From NCBI GenBank assembly GCA_028751875.1, contig CM054135.1, forward strand, positions 60,584,729 to 60,648,728: a stretch of 64,000 nt of DNA, given 5' to 3'. Numbering within the stretch: the first letter of the stretch is position 1; every line of letters begins with the position of its first letter. Of this stretch, positions 45,807-56,369 are shown piece by piece. The notes under the pieces are model-generated. The model was not told where the DNA came from and did no database searches. It was given only the letters and a program-made list of their open reading frames with translations. The position numbers and the translations under genes were made by a program. This stretch comes from Rapana venosa (lineage: Eukaryota > Mollusca > Gastropoda > Neogastropoda > Muricidae).

Positions 45807-46046
45807 CATGTATATATTGTGCATGAGAACTCATACTCATGGATAAGGCATGTGTGTATGTTTGTGTGTGTGTGTACATGCACAAACATACACATATGCA
45901 CATACACATGTACACACACAAACACGCACAAACACACTCTCATGCACACATGTATACATGATGCGAACACATGTAAACACAGACTCAGTCACGCAATCTT
46001 GCACACACAAATTTGCACTTACACACCTTTATACACATCTTTACAC

Positions 46047-46093
<47 letters not shown>

Positions 46094-46264
46094 GTCTAAT
46101 ATCACTTTAAGTGAACAGACGTAAAATTGAAGACACACACACACACACACACCTTTACACACATGCACACACACCACACACACAACACACACACCACGCA
46201 CGCATGCCACGCACGCACGCACGCACACACACACACAACACACACACACACTACACTACACACC

Positions 46265-46296
<32 letters not shown>

Positions 46297-46350
46297 ACAC
46301 ACACACACACACACACACACACACGCGACGCGCACACCTTTACACACACC

Positions 46351-46426
<76 letters not shown>
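46047..46426. repeat. (CA)n cluster with conserved block, copy 4
   Basis: CA at 46047-46092, the conserved block at 46094-46134 (GTCTAATATCACTTTAAGTG, AACAGACGTAAAATTGAAGA), then interrupted CA with CACCTTTACACAC steps up to 46426. Confidence 0.9.
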
Positions 46427-46427
<1 letters not shown>

Positions 46428-46430
46428 TGC

Positions 46431-47056
46431 TCCAGAGGTAATGCACATGTTGAGAAAGCGAGAAGTCACTGGTTTTATCCCTCATTTGAACCCCAATTTT
46501 CCCCCCAATTATCCAGACCTTGAGCAATGGTCAGGGTGCTAGTCTTTCGGACGAGACGATAAACTGAGAATTTATGTGTAACACACATTTAGCACGTAAA
46601 ATAACTCATGGCAACAAGAATGCTGTCCCTAGCAAAATTCAATAGAAAAAAATCACACTCAAAGGGAAACAAATTCATACACATGCAGACAGGGGAAATA
46701 AAGAAGAAGAAAAAAAAGTATGGAATTTATATAGGGCTGAATCTTGTAAAGCAACAAATCAAAGCGCTCAGATGACATTCTTTTAAAAAATTTTTGATTG
46801 AGGATAATGGAATAAGCACTCATGTGCTTTTTTACATCCAGTCCCCGTGTGTATGCGGTTGTGTAAATTTTGTCATCTGTTCCCACCGGCACACAATGGC
46901 CTACTCTTTCGAAAAGCAGAACAGGATTTAACGTGTGCGCAAGATGTTCTGCATACAGATAAACAGATGGTGCTGCTCTTGTGGAAGCACACTCTCCCAA
47001 CAGAAAACAGCATGCATTTCTCACAGAGAAATCTGCTGTGACTGAAAGGGGTATAC
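46431..47056 (+). mobile_element. Rearranged V-like SINE with family A insertion
   Basis: The body at 46431-46710 matches 2950-3240 (AGTCTTTCGGACGAGACGAT, GGCAACAAGAATGCTGTCCC). At 46718-46770 the V-like tail appears inverted (TATGGAATTTATATAGGGCT, AACAAATCAAAGCGCTC). A family A copy on the minus strand follows (46797-46955). Then 47015-47045 returns to the plus orientation (GAGAAATCTGCTGTGACTG). Confidence 0.6.
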
Positions 47057-47152
47057 ATGCAATACAGTACAATACAATGCAATACAATGTAGTGCAATAC
47101 AATACAATATTGCGAATCAATATCAATCAATACCTTTTCCTCTGTCGTTTCA

Positions 47153-47268
47153 CACACACACACACGCACGCACGCACGCACGCATGCACGCACGCACGCA
47201 CGCACGCACCACATGAGGGATTGTGCATGCACGCACATATGCATGCAGACATGCACGCATGCATTCAT

Positions 47269-47307
<39 letters not shown>
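47153..47307. repeat. (CA)n, (CGCA)n and (TGCA)n cluster
   Basis: CACGCACGCACGCACG steps at 47163-47208, then CATGCATGCA and CA repeats to 47307. A short (AATAC)n-like ACAATACAAT stretch precedes it (47055-47110). Confidence 0.9.
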
Positions 47308-47308
<1 letters not shown>

Positions 47309-47640
47309 GAGATACAGAGCAGGCATTGTTTGGGGTGGGATTTGAATAGGCTCAGGCCGGTCACAGCTGTTTGTGAATATTTCATTCTGCGGGGTGGGGG
47401 TGGCAGGGTGGGGGAGGCCTCGAGCGGTCTCAGCACCCAGGTATGGGGGAGGCCAGGGGTATTTTGACACAATCAGGTACATTTACAAGGCTCAGGTACT
47501 ACTACGTGTGTATGTAATCACACGCAGGCATATGGTATGAGACGGGATATATATTCTGCTGAGAGAAAATCCTCAATGATGTTTTGGCGATGTGAGGTGC
47601 TAGATAGAATATCAGTGTGGGTGTGGATGTGTGTGTGTAT

Positions 47641-47696
47641 TCTTCAGTTTAACATCCTTCCATTGAAAAGTGATATCAGATGGGAAAGTGTGCGTG

Positions 47697-47743
<47 letters not shown>

Positions 47744-47778
47744 GTGTGTTTGTGTTTTGAGAGATGTGTGTGTGTGTA
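47641..47778 (-). repeat. Conserved block, copy 5, followed by (GT)n
   Basis: The minus strand of 47641-47682 reads CTGATATCACTTTTCAATGG, AAGGATGTTAAACTGAAGA. GT repeats lie on both sides (47617-47638 and 47690-47778). Confidence 0.65.
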
Positions 47779-48182
47779 GGGAAACTTACACTCAGTGTGC
47801 ATATTAATCTACATTAGTCAAGAAATCTCTGTCACAAATACTGGATTCGTGGAACAATTACATTACAACTCAATACATTGGTGTAGAAGCCTTGAATGTA
47901 TGCGTGCCAGGCATGTACCTCTGAATGTGGACATGAACTACAGGATCTTTAATGGGTATGTGGGATATTATCCTCATGTATATACTGTAGACACAGAGGG
48001 ATTTAAGGCATTGAAAGATCTGCACTTAAGTTGAACTGGGAGATTGTGAAAATCTCCAGTCTTACAAATAGACAGACAGACAGACAGGCAAGCAGACAGG
48101 AATTGCATGCATACATACACACTCAGTGCACACCTGTATAGATATATGACATGTATTGAAATTATACACTCTTTCTGTCATT

Positions 48183-48400
48183 CACACACACACACGTGTA
48201 CACACATGTACACACAGCACACACACACAGCACACACACATAACACACACATATACACACACAGACTCTTACTCTCAGTCTCTCTCTTTCCACATGCACA
48301 CAAACACACACACACACACGCACACACACACTCTTACACACACGCGCGCACTCTCATGCGCACACACAAACAACACACACACACACACCCACACACACCA

Positions 48401-48431
<31 letters not shown>

Positions 48432-48480
48432 CACTGTTACTCTCTCACTCTCTCACTCACACACATGCAAACACACAAAC
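48183..48480. repeat. (CA)n-rich cluster
   Basis: Interrupted CA with CTCTCACTCTC and GCGCGC steps. (ACAG)n at 48069-48090 precedes it. Confidence 0.9.
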
Positions 48481-49270
48481 TCCGTCTTTTCCCTACCACA
48501 TCATGTCACCAAATGACATTGAAGAATTTCTGTTAGGGGATGGGGGGAAGACTTGTGTGTTTGTTTGGCTGGGGAAAAAAGTAGGACAGGAGAGGAACAG
48601 TAAATGTTGTTCTGCCTTGTCAGTTTTTTGGACCACGTGTCACCTGTGAGGCTTTAAAGGTCCCTGTTCTCTCATTGCCTGCAACAAGTTATAAAAAAAA
48701 AGAACAGAAAGCAACCTATCCAACCCTCCAAAAAAGAAAAAAAAAAAAAAAAAAATCTAAACTCCACTCCCCACCCACCCCCAACCTTTCTTCCTCCCAA
48801 AAAACCCCACTCAGACAAACAAAAAAACTCTCCAAATAGGCTACACACCCTTTGCCAAACATCAAGCGACACTTAATGTAAAATTTTAACTTTCAAAAGG
48901 CATGTTTTAAGTGTTGTTGTTTAACGAATGAATGAATGCTTGATCTGAACTATAGTAAAGTGTGTAAGACTTGCCACATTCACAAGGCGTTATCGCAACT
49001 TGTAAGATTCGTACGGTTATGGTATATGATATATATGTGTGTGAGTACATAGCAGTATAAAGTGTACTGTAATGCAGACTGCAGTAGTAGATTTCAATTT
49101 TTTTTTATAGGTGACAGCTCCGATATGGTCTCTGTGGGCGGCGGGGCTATAAACAAGATTGGATTTCATTTTGCAGGGCATAGAAATATGTTACAAATGA
49201 GGTTAAAAAGTAAGGTTACAGTTGATATGTGTGCCGCTCATAATATTGTAACAGTTCCGTTTGGCATTTG
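48481..49270. other. Unique sequence with poly-A patch
   Basis: An A-rich stretch at 48690-48760. No gene recognised. Confidence 0.4.
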
Positions 49271-49272
49271 TG

Positions 49273-49635
49273 ATTGCCTGTCTCTCGCTCTCTTGCTCTC
49301 TCAGTCTCTCTTTTTGTCTCTCTGTGTGTAGCTTTGTCTTTCTGTCTTCTGTCTGTTGTCTGTTGTCTGTCTCTCTCTCGTCTTCTCTCTCTCTCTCTCT
49401 CTCTCAAAGGCTTATGTTAGCAATGACAATAAACAGGTTCAGTGTTCAGAGTTCTCTCACTGTGTGTCTGTGTCTCTCCGTCTCCCTTCTACGTCTGCTT
49501 CTCTTGTGTCCTGTCATTTCTCCTTACTTTTTTTTTCTCTGTGGCTGTCTTCTCGTCTCTCTTTTGCTCTGTCCCTCAGCCTTTCACATCTATTTTTGTT
49601 TATCTTTCTACTGTTGTTCTTTTCATGTTGTCTTG

Positions 49636-49673
<38 letters not shown>

Positions 49674-49760
49674 TCTCTTCTCTCTCTCTCCCTCTCCACT
49701 TTAATTATATTATTTTTGTTTATCTTTCTCACTGTGTGTTCTTTTCTTCATCTGTTTGTC

Positions 49761-49839
<79 letters not shown>

Positions 49840-49850
49840 CTCTTGTGCTT
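49273..49850. repeat. CT-rich polypyrimidine region
   Basis: Dense (CT)n with TGT interruptions. Pure CT runs near 49384-49406, 49634-49690 and 49768-49842. Confidence 0.95.
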
Positions 49851-50341
49851 TGTATGTCTCAACCTTTGGTGTTAATTTTCATCTTTACATTTATCACTCT
49901 TTGTAATTTCTTCTTCTTCTACATTAAATGCTCAGGCAGCAACAATAGCTGTCTCTCATATGAGCAAAAATGCTTTGTGCTGCTGTTAAGCACATGAAAA
50001 GTCAGGCCCAATGCATCCGACTTCAATGTGGAAGAGCATTGTTATATTTTAAGTCTTTCTGGGGAAAAAAAAGGCAGAAGAATGGACCAAGAAGGCAGAA
50101 AATAAGACTAGAGGTAACAGGAAGAAAGGGAACAAGGCAGAATAAAGAGAGGGATAGAAAAGAGAGAATTCTTAGTACAGAATTTCCAGAAGGTGGGGAT
50201 GCTATTTATACTGACAGGCTCCCCCCACCCTCGGCATCCCCCATCAATCTGGTAAGTACTGATGGACACATGATGGACACATGATGGACAATATCTTTTC
50301 ATTGGCAACTCTTGTACACCATCAGAATTGCATTTTTCATT

Positions 50342-50426
50342 TGTTTCACCACCACCACCACCACCGCCACCACAGGTCATCACCACCATCACCACCCACT
50401 GACTGCTACAGTAATAGGCATCCTGA

Positions 50427-50494
<68 letters not shown>
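50342..50494. repeat. (CAC)n then (AT)32
   Basis: ACCACCACC triplets at 50348-50400, then AT repeats at 50430-50494. Confidence 0.95.
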
Positions 50495-50499
<5 letters not shown>

Positions 50500-50739
50500 C
50501 ACTGACCACGTGATGATGTGCAAAGACTTGGCGACTGCCGTGCTCCATCAGAAATGCATTTTGTTTTGTTTTCGTTAGGCTAGTCAGGGGGTCCACTCCT
50601 TGTGGCTGAGTGTCAGCAATACTCCCTCCATGTTTCAGTCATAACTGGTCCCTTTACTGCCTGTACTTACTGCGGAAACTCAGATCAGGAAGAGGGGGTG
50701 GAAACATTGAGAAGAAGAAAACAGCAGGCAGAGAGGGAG

Positions 50740-51375
50740 GGAGAGAGGAAAGGGGAGAGAGAGAGAGAGAGGGGGTGGGTGGGTGAGAGTGAGAGAGAGA
50801 TGGGGTAGTGAGGAGAAAGGAAGAGGGGGGGGGAGGGGGGGGGAAGAGAGGGATAGAGCACAATAGGGGGGGAGGGGGGGGGGGAAGCAAAGCATAGAGA
50901 GGAATGGGAAAGACTATGATAAAATAGAGAAGAAGAAAGAAAGAAAGAAAGAGAGAGAGAAAGATTGAAGTGGGGGGGGGGGGGGGGGGGGGGGGGGGAG
51001 CAAAGCATAGAGAGGAATTGGAAAGACTATGATAAAAATAGAGAGGGAGAAGAAAGAAAGAAAGAAAGAGAGAGAGCTTGAAAGAGAGCTTGAGAGAGAG
51101 CAAGCTTGAGAGAGAGAGAGGGGGGTGGGGGTGGGGGGGGGGGGGGGGGGGGAAGGGATAGAACACAATAAGGGGGGGGGGGGGGAACCAAAGCATAGAG
51201 AGGAATCAGAAAGACTATGATAAAAATATAGAGGGAGAAGAAAGAAAGAACTTGAGAGAGAGAGAGAGGTAGAGAGAGAATGAGAGAGAGAGAGAGAGAA
51301 TGAGGAGAGAGAGAGAGAGAGAGGTAGAGAGAGAATGAGAGAGAGAAAGAGGTAGAGAGAGGGAGAGGTGCTGTA
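50740..51375. repeat. GA/G-rich minisatellite
   Basis: A longer unit (GCAAAGCATAGAGAGGAAT, GAAAGACTATGATAAAAATA, GAGGGAGAAGAAAGAAAGAA) recurs at about 50886, 51000 and 51189. G-runs (27 G at 50972-50998) and AGAGAG tracts separate the units. Confidence 0.9.
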
Positions 51376-52620
51376 CAGATTTTTTTGGCACAGAGAAATA
51401 AAAAAAACAGTGTCTGGAAAAGAAGTAGTAAAGAAAGCTAGGGGGAAAAAGAAGAAGGTACATGGTTTGATTTTCTACGCCAGTGAAGCCTTTGAACGCA
51501 CGGCGATTATAACACAGGTAGCTCAAACCTTCAGCCCGCAGTGATGGGAGAGGAGATACAGGTGTTTTGGCAGACACGCACACAGCCCTCTTCTACCACC
51601 TATACCTGGGTAGCCATCAATCCCATCCACCCCACCCTGCTCTCACCCCACCCCACCTCTTTGGTCCCCAGCCCACCCTGCTGCTTTCTTTCACTACTTG
51701 CAGAAAATCCCCAGTGTACACGAAAGGCTTCTTCTTCGTCTTCTTGTCCTTCTTTTTTTTCTTGTTGTTGTCTCAGTGAGGTTGTGCTTGCACAGTTTTG
51801 AGAGAAAGGGTTGTTACATGGTACGTTTTCTCTCTTGACATGTTGACTTCCATTATCTTGTGGAGCAAGCCTTTGGATCGAGAGGTGTGGTTGTGGGTTG
51901 TGGTCTCGTTGCTTTGTGCCCCCTCCCCCCCATCCTGCTTACCTCCCCCCCCCCCCTCCCCCCCCCCCCCCCTCTCCCCGCCCCTTTGTCCTCTCTTTTC
52001 CTTCTACCCCTTCTTCCCTTTGCAAAATTCAGGTGTACTGATCAGGACGGTTGAGCGACCTTCAAGGCTTGTTCTGTTTTATGTAATCGCTCGTTTTCGT
52101 GTCACTGTGAAGATGTTTGCTTTTGTGGATATTTGGATTACATGGGGGGTTGTAGCTAAGTGTTTGGGTGCAGGTATTAGTTTTTACAGAATTTGCTTTA
52201 AAAAAAAAATTATTTGTCACATCTGTGTTTCTAATTGTATTTGTCGCTGGATTGTACCTGGAAAATTGATTGGCAAAAAGGAGAGAGAGAAAAACAACTG
52301 GAAAGAGATTAGTAAAGGAGTTTGTCACCAAAAAAAAAGGAATTTGTGATGCTAATGAACATCCACCCATACTGTTTTTTTAATTGAGTAGCTGCTCTGG
52401 AACTAAAGATTGACTGGTTGTGATAGAAGGATTCATGGTAAATCTTAAAATGAAGATGTTTTTGTTGTTGTTGCGCATTCCCAAAACTCAAGGTGTTTTA
52501 GAACAAGTGTATTTTTTTAAAGCACAGTCCGTTTTGTTGTATGCTTCATTTGTGTGTGTGTGTGTGTATTTTTGTAGTCCTGTGCTTGTATATGTATGTG
52601 TGACTGACTAACTTCACCCA
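51376..52620. other. Unique sequence with C-rich tract
   Basis: C-rich run at 51919-51981. No coding exon supported. Confidence 0.4.
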
Positions 52621-52621
52621 G

Positions 52622-52683
52622 AACTCCATGAGGAGTCATTGGAGCACTGCACTGAAACTGTCAGCCAGTATGTTGTGAGTAAG
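52622..52683 (+). CDS. Possible exon (unassigned)
   Basis: A 62-base segment between CACCCAG and a strong donor AAG|GTGAGC. The third frame is open and protein-like (LHEESLEHCTETVSQYVVSK) and leaves in phase 0. I recognise no family. It may be coding for an unseen upstream gene, or a 5' non-coding exon of the neurabin-like gene, or chance. Confidence 0.25.
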
Positions 52684-52764
52684 GTGAGCTTTGCAGAGCC
52701 TATTCCTCTCTAGGAAATTTATCAAGATCTTTATTTTAAAACGCACCATGGTGGTTTGTTTCAG

Positions 52765-52860
52765 ATGGGGGCATTAAAAGAGGAAGAGCAGGATGACGGC
52801 TGTGACGTCATCTGTAGTAGCCATGGAAGCCATGTCCGTCATGAAAGGAGCCACGAGTGA
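52765..52860 (+). CDS. Possible terminal exon or upstream ORF
   Basis: After a good acceptor (GTTTGTTTCAG), the frame continuing from 52683 reads MGALKEEEQDDGCDVICSSH and ends at TGA 52858-52860. Joined in phase to 52622-52683 it could be the last coding exon of an unrecognised gene. Read alone it is a 31-codon upstream ORF before the neurabin-like start. Confidence 0.25.
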   Translation: MGALKEEEQDDGCDVICSSHGSHVRHERSHE

Positions 52861-52866
52861 CGTGGA
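52803..52866. promoter_or_regulatory. Full CRE palindrome TGACGTCA and a half site
   Basis: TGACGTCA at 52803-52810 is the full CREB/ATF consensus, and TGACGTGG follows at 52858-52865. They lie about 600 bases upstream of the neurabin-like start in a locally CpG-containing stretch. A regulatory role is inference. Confidence 0.35.
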
Positions 52867-53406
52867 CGCTCTTCACGTACTTCCCCATCTTCTATGTTTC
52901 GCTTCCTTGTCACTGCCAGACATAGGCTGCCGCATTGATCATGTGAAGAACTTGGCCCAAGATTGGTGACAGCACCTCTGAAATCTTCCTCTTTTTTTTT
53001 CTTTTCTTGCTTTTCATTTAATTTTTGCCATTCGTTTTCAAAATTTTGTTCAGTGATGAACTGGAACTGTTATGCCATATCATTTTGTTTTTACAGTCTG
53101 AGCAAACTGTTGGAAAGAGTATGTTGTTATTTTCTTTTTCCTTTGGAAGTTGAATACTATCAAAAGCATAAAGTGATGTGGTACTTACCACAGCCATCTG
53201 TTGATTATACAAGCACCATATCCCCTCGACATCTGTTGTATGTATGTATACTCAGTCAACATATTTCCCTCTTTACCTCATTGTGATATGTTCAGTATAC
53301 CCTGCTGTTTGTGAATGTAAGCAAACCCAAACCTCTTGCTGCGTATTTCCTGTGGATAGCTGGAGTTGCATTGCTGTGTACTGACCAGAGTGGTGAGGTC
53401 CCTACA

Positions 53407-55414
53407 ATGGCTCAGGCTCAGACCAAAGGGTATCGAGATGAAGTGCTGGCAGCCAGTCGACAGCGTAGCGGGAGTGCACATTTTGCGGAGGGTGAGCTGC
53501 CCATACAGGCTCCACCTACCAACGCCCCCCCACCTGCCCAAACATCCTTCCACAACCTCAAAACCAGGTATGAGGATGTGGCTCAGCAAGGAAGTGGGCG
53601 TGGTCGCTTTGGACCCAACGTCAATCGCATCAAGGAAATGTTCCAGTCAGGCACCGGAAGTGCTGGCACCGGAACAGGCTCCCACTCTGTCTCCAGCTCC
53701 ACTGTTTCTTCCAGATCCAGTTCTGCAGGACTGCCAGAGTCAGATCGATCTCCAGAATCCAAACGGAAGAAACTTCGTGATGCTGTGTTGTCAGGTTCTA
53801 GAGAGTCGCTGTCAAATGTTTCTTCTCGGTCTTTGCCGTCGTCTTCGTCGGTGTCTTTGTCAGCTCCAGATCTTTTGCCACAGTACCCCCCACCCAGCAT
53901 GATGGAAACCACCAGCCATGTGCAGCGATTTAACTACACACGCATGCTCTTTGCCAAGATGGAGGAGCAGTCCCGTCTTGCGCAGGAGCGGCAGAGTGTG
54001 ATGCGCAGGAAGTTGTCGCCCACCCGTTTCCCTTCCTCACCCACGGGCACAGTGTCTCCCAGATCACCACCGGCCATGAGTCCCACACGAAAGGTCTGGA
54101 GTCATGACGATGTGCGGCGTCTGACAGAGAATGCAGAAGAACACATAGCCAGAAGGGATAGTGCTGGGTCTAGAGCTGGCTCTCACCTGGACATTTCCAT
54201 GAGGCATCCAGTCACCCAACAACACGAAGAGCTTATAAAGCCTTCTAGTAGCAGTCAGGTCTCGTGTCACATAGGCTCCCAGCACTCTACACCATCGTCA
54301 TCCGCTGTTACTCTTCGCTCTCACAGCAGCCATACTCAGCCTGATGTGATAGGGGACAATGTTCCCGGAGACAGAACAGGAAAGTACATCAAAAACTTTG
54401 ACCTCATTAAGCCTGCTGAAAACATAGACAAGAAGGAGAGTAACGCCAATGAACTGGAGTCGGTGCGAGCCAGAGTAACGGGCGGTTACTTGCGTCACTT
54501 AGCTTCTGGAACAGATCAAACCCATATAGGAGAACATTCCACAAGGAAGGGGAGACCCCCTTCGTCCCAAAGTCTTTCATCATCATCCTCACCATCATCA
54601 TCGTCACATTCCAGTTCTGCCCCAAGTCACCAAAATGGGGTAGACACGTCCATGGTCAGAATGCGTCCAAAAAATCACCTGGAAGTAGTCCTGAAGATGC
54701 GGCAGGCAGACGACTGAGCAGGGAGGAGATTGATGCGGCTCTAGTACGGGCAGACAACTACCTGTCCACCTTGCATGCTCCCACCGAGAACGTGCAGGTC
54801 AAGCGACGTTCATGGGAGGTGCAGCACCACAGACCAGAGGAGAGGTCCAAGAGGTTTTCCCTTGACGAACGCAGTAGCAGCAGAGCAGCTGGGCAGACTG
54901 TTGTAAGTCGTCAGGCAGACAGTCCAGCACCTACCTCAGTCATTAGTGATGAAGTCGATCGTATACCAGTATCTGCAGTGCCAGACAATACCGACAGACG
55001 AAAAGGCTTTTATGAGAACAGCCACCAGAATGAGCCAGTGTCTCCTTTTGACATTCCACCCCCGTCCTACGAAAGCTCCGCACTTGTCCGTTCCAGCAAA
55101 TGTGTGTCCCAAGAGGACAGACCCAAGCTGCACAAACCCACTCCCCCAGCCAACAGGCCAAATCCAGTCCCAAGACGGGTAGCTCCCCCACCGCCTCTTC
55201 CCACCACCCCACCTAAGGGTGATCCGCAGAGCATCAGAGCGGCGTCACAAAGGTCATCAGCCACCTCAAGGTCCAGGGAGGAAACCGCAGGGTCTGTGGA
55301 GCAGTTTGCAGCTTCCTCCAGGGGCAGGGATACCATACCTGAAGAAGAGATGGCCAGCACCACTTTTGGCTCCTTCGCTAGACAAGCTGAACCAGGCACA
55401 AACAGCCTGCTCCT
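53407..55414 (+). CDS. PPP1R9A: Neurabin/spinophilin-like N-terminal exon (frame break at A6)
   Basis: One 2-kb coding exon. I start at ATG 53407 (ACAATGG, good context; MAQAQTKG) rather than the in-frame ATG 53311 (weak context). Residues 48-79 have FHNLKTRYED and GRFGPNVNRIKEMF, matching the N-terminal F-actin-binding region of neurabin and spinophilin (KYGSNVxRIKxxF). Residues 170-190 (HVQRFNYTRMLFAKMEEQSR) fit the following conserved RF..TR.LF block. The rest is Ser/Pro-rich: poly-Ser 390-404, helix-like SREEIDAALVRADNYLSTL (438-456), PPSY (552-555), Pro-rich 572-605. Such proteins target PP1 to actin at synapses and junctions. The PP1-binding motif, PDZ and coiled coil should be encoded downstream. 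The frame changes at AAAAAA 54669-54674: codons before it read in one frame, those from TCA 54675 in the -1 frame. The donor is GTGAGT at 55415. A mammalian-style large first coding exon agrees. Confidence 0.7.
54669..54675 (+). other. Frame break at A6 tract in neurabin-like exon
   Basis: In the upstream frame the codons are CCA AAA AAT CAC and lead to TGA 54715-54717 after 15 further residues. The -1 frame continues with protein-like coding for 246 codons. One more A would join the two. The seven bases A AAA AAT also fit the pattern of a -1 slippery site. Confidence 0.8.
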
Positions 55415-55446
55415 GTGAGTATCCATGTCACTCTGTCTATTTCTTT

Positions 55447-56070
55447 GCCTACAAATCATCATTGTTTGTTGTTTTTTTGCCATCAAGTAATCACTATCAG
55501 TTGGTGGGGGGGGGGGGGGGGGGGGGGGGGGGCTGTAAATCGTCTGTTGTCAATTTTTTTTTTTTTTGGCCAGTAAATCATCAATGTCTTGTTTTCTTGG
55601 CCAACAAATCATCACTGTCTGTTGTTTTCTTGGCCAACAAATCATCTCTGTCAGTTTTCTTTGCCAACAAATCATCACTGTCAGTTTTCTTTGCCAACAA
55701 GTCATTACTATCAGTTGTCCTTTGCCAACAAATCATCCCTGTCAGTTGTCTTCTTTGCCAACAAATCATTACTGTCAATTTTTCTTTGTTAACAAATCAT
55801 TACTGTCAGCTGTCTCGGCCAACAAATCATCACTGTCAGTTCTCTCTGACAGCAAATCATCACCATCAGTTGTTTCTTAGCCAACGAATCATCACCATAA
55901 TTTTTTTGGCCAACAAATCATCAGTGTCACTTGTTTCTTTTCCCAAAAAATAATCGGTGTCATTTGTTTCTTTGCCAACAGTGTTTTTTTGCCCCAACAA
56001 TTTTTTGTTGTTGTGGCCAACAAATCATCACCATTAGTTGTTACTTTGCCAACAAATATCACTTGTCAGT
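55447..56070. repeat. 30-33 bp minisatellite, about 19 units, just inside the intron
   Basis: The unit is TTTGCCAACAAATCATCACT plus GTCAGTTGTTTTC, with diverged copies. It starts 32 bases after the exon donor. A 27-G run (55506-55532) interrupts it. Frame 1 stays open across most of it (to 55953), giving repeated FLANKSSLSV-like peptides, but that frame is not the one leaving the exon. Confidence 0.9.
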
Positions 56071-56193
56071 CTGTTTATTCACAGATATTCAGATCATGAA
56101 CAGAATGTGTACACAGAAACATAGAACATGTATGGAAACAGAACTGCAGCATAACAATAAACTTTCTGTTTTCTCTTTCTTGCTCTCCTGCAG

Positions 56194-56237
56194 AAGATGT
56201 ATGAAGAGATAACACATGTGTACAGACGCTTTGGAAG
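56194..56237 (+). CDS. Possible small exon (unassigned phase)
   Basis: A 44-base segment after a strong polypyrimidine acceptor (CTTGCTCTCCTGCAG) and before GTATAT. Phase 0 reads KMYEEITHVYRRFG. The preceding exon leaves in phase 2, which would instead read five codons and stop at TAA 56210-56212. So either an exon is missing between them, or this is an alternative 3' end, or a decoy. Confidence 0.25.
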
Positions 56238-56369
56238 GTATATGCCCATCCTTACATAATTTGTATCATCTGTTTTCGGGATTGTCAGCAGTTTTCAGTC
56301 TGACTCTGAATGAATAGGTGAGAAAGAGTCAGAGAATGATCGGGTCTATATGTGGCCGTGTGATTTATA

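Noticed and set aside
47795..48034. 79-codon + frame with non-repetitive composition
   Set aside because: No motif recognised, weak start context after a GT repeat, no plausible splice sites giving a larger protein. Kept as unsupported.
53311..53406. In-frame ATG at 53311 as neurabin-like start
   Set aside because: Its context is weak and the extra 32 residues look unlike the family N-terminus. ATG 53407 has a better context and reaches the actin-binding block at a suitable distance.
55447..56070. CRISPR-like regular repeats
   Set aside because: The units are contiguous with no unique spacers, they diverge, and the host is an animal. It is a minisatellite. The same holds for 31047-32070.
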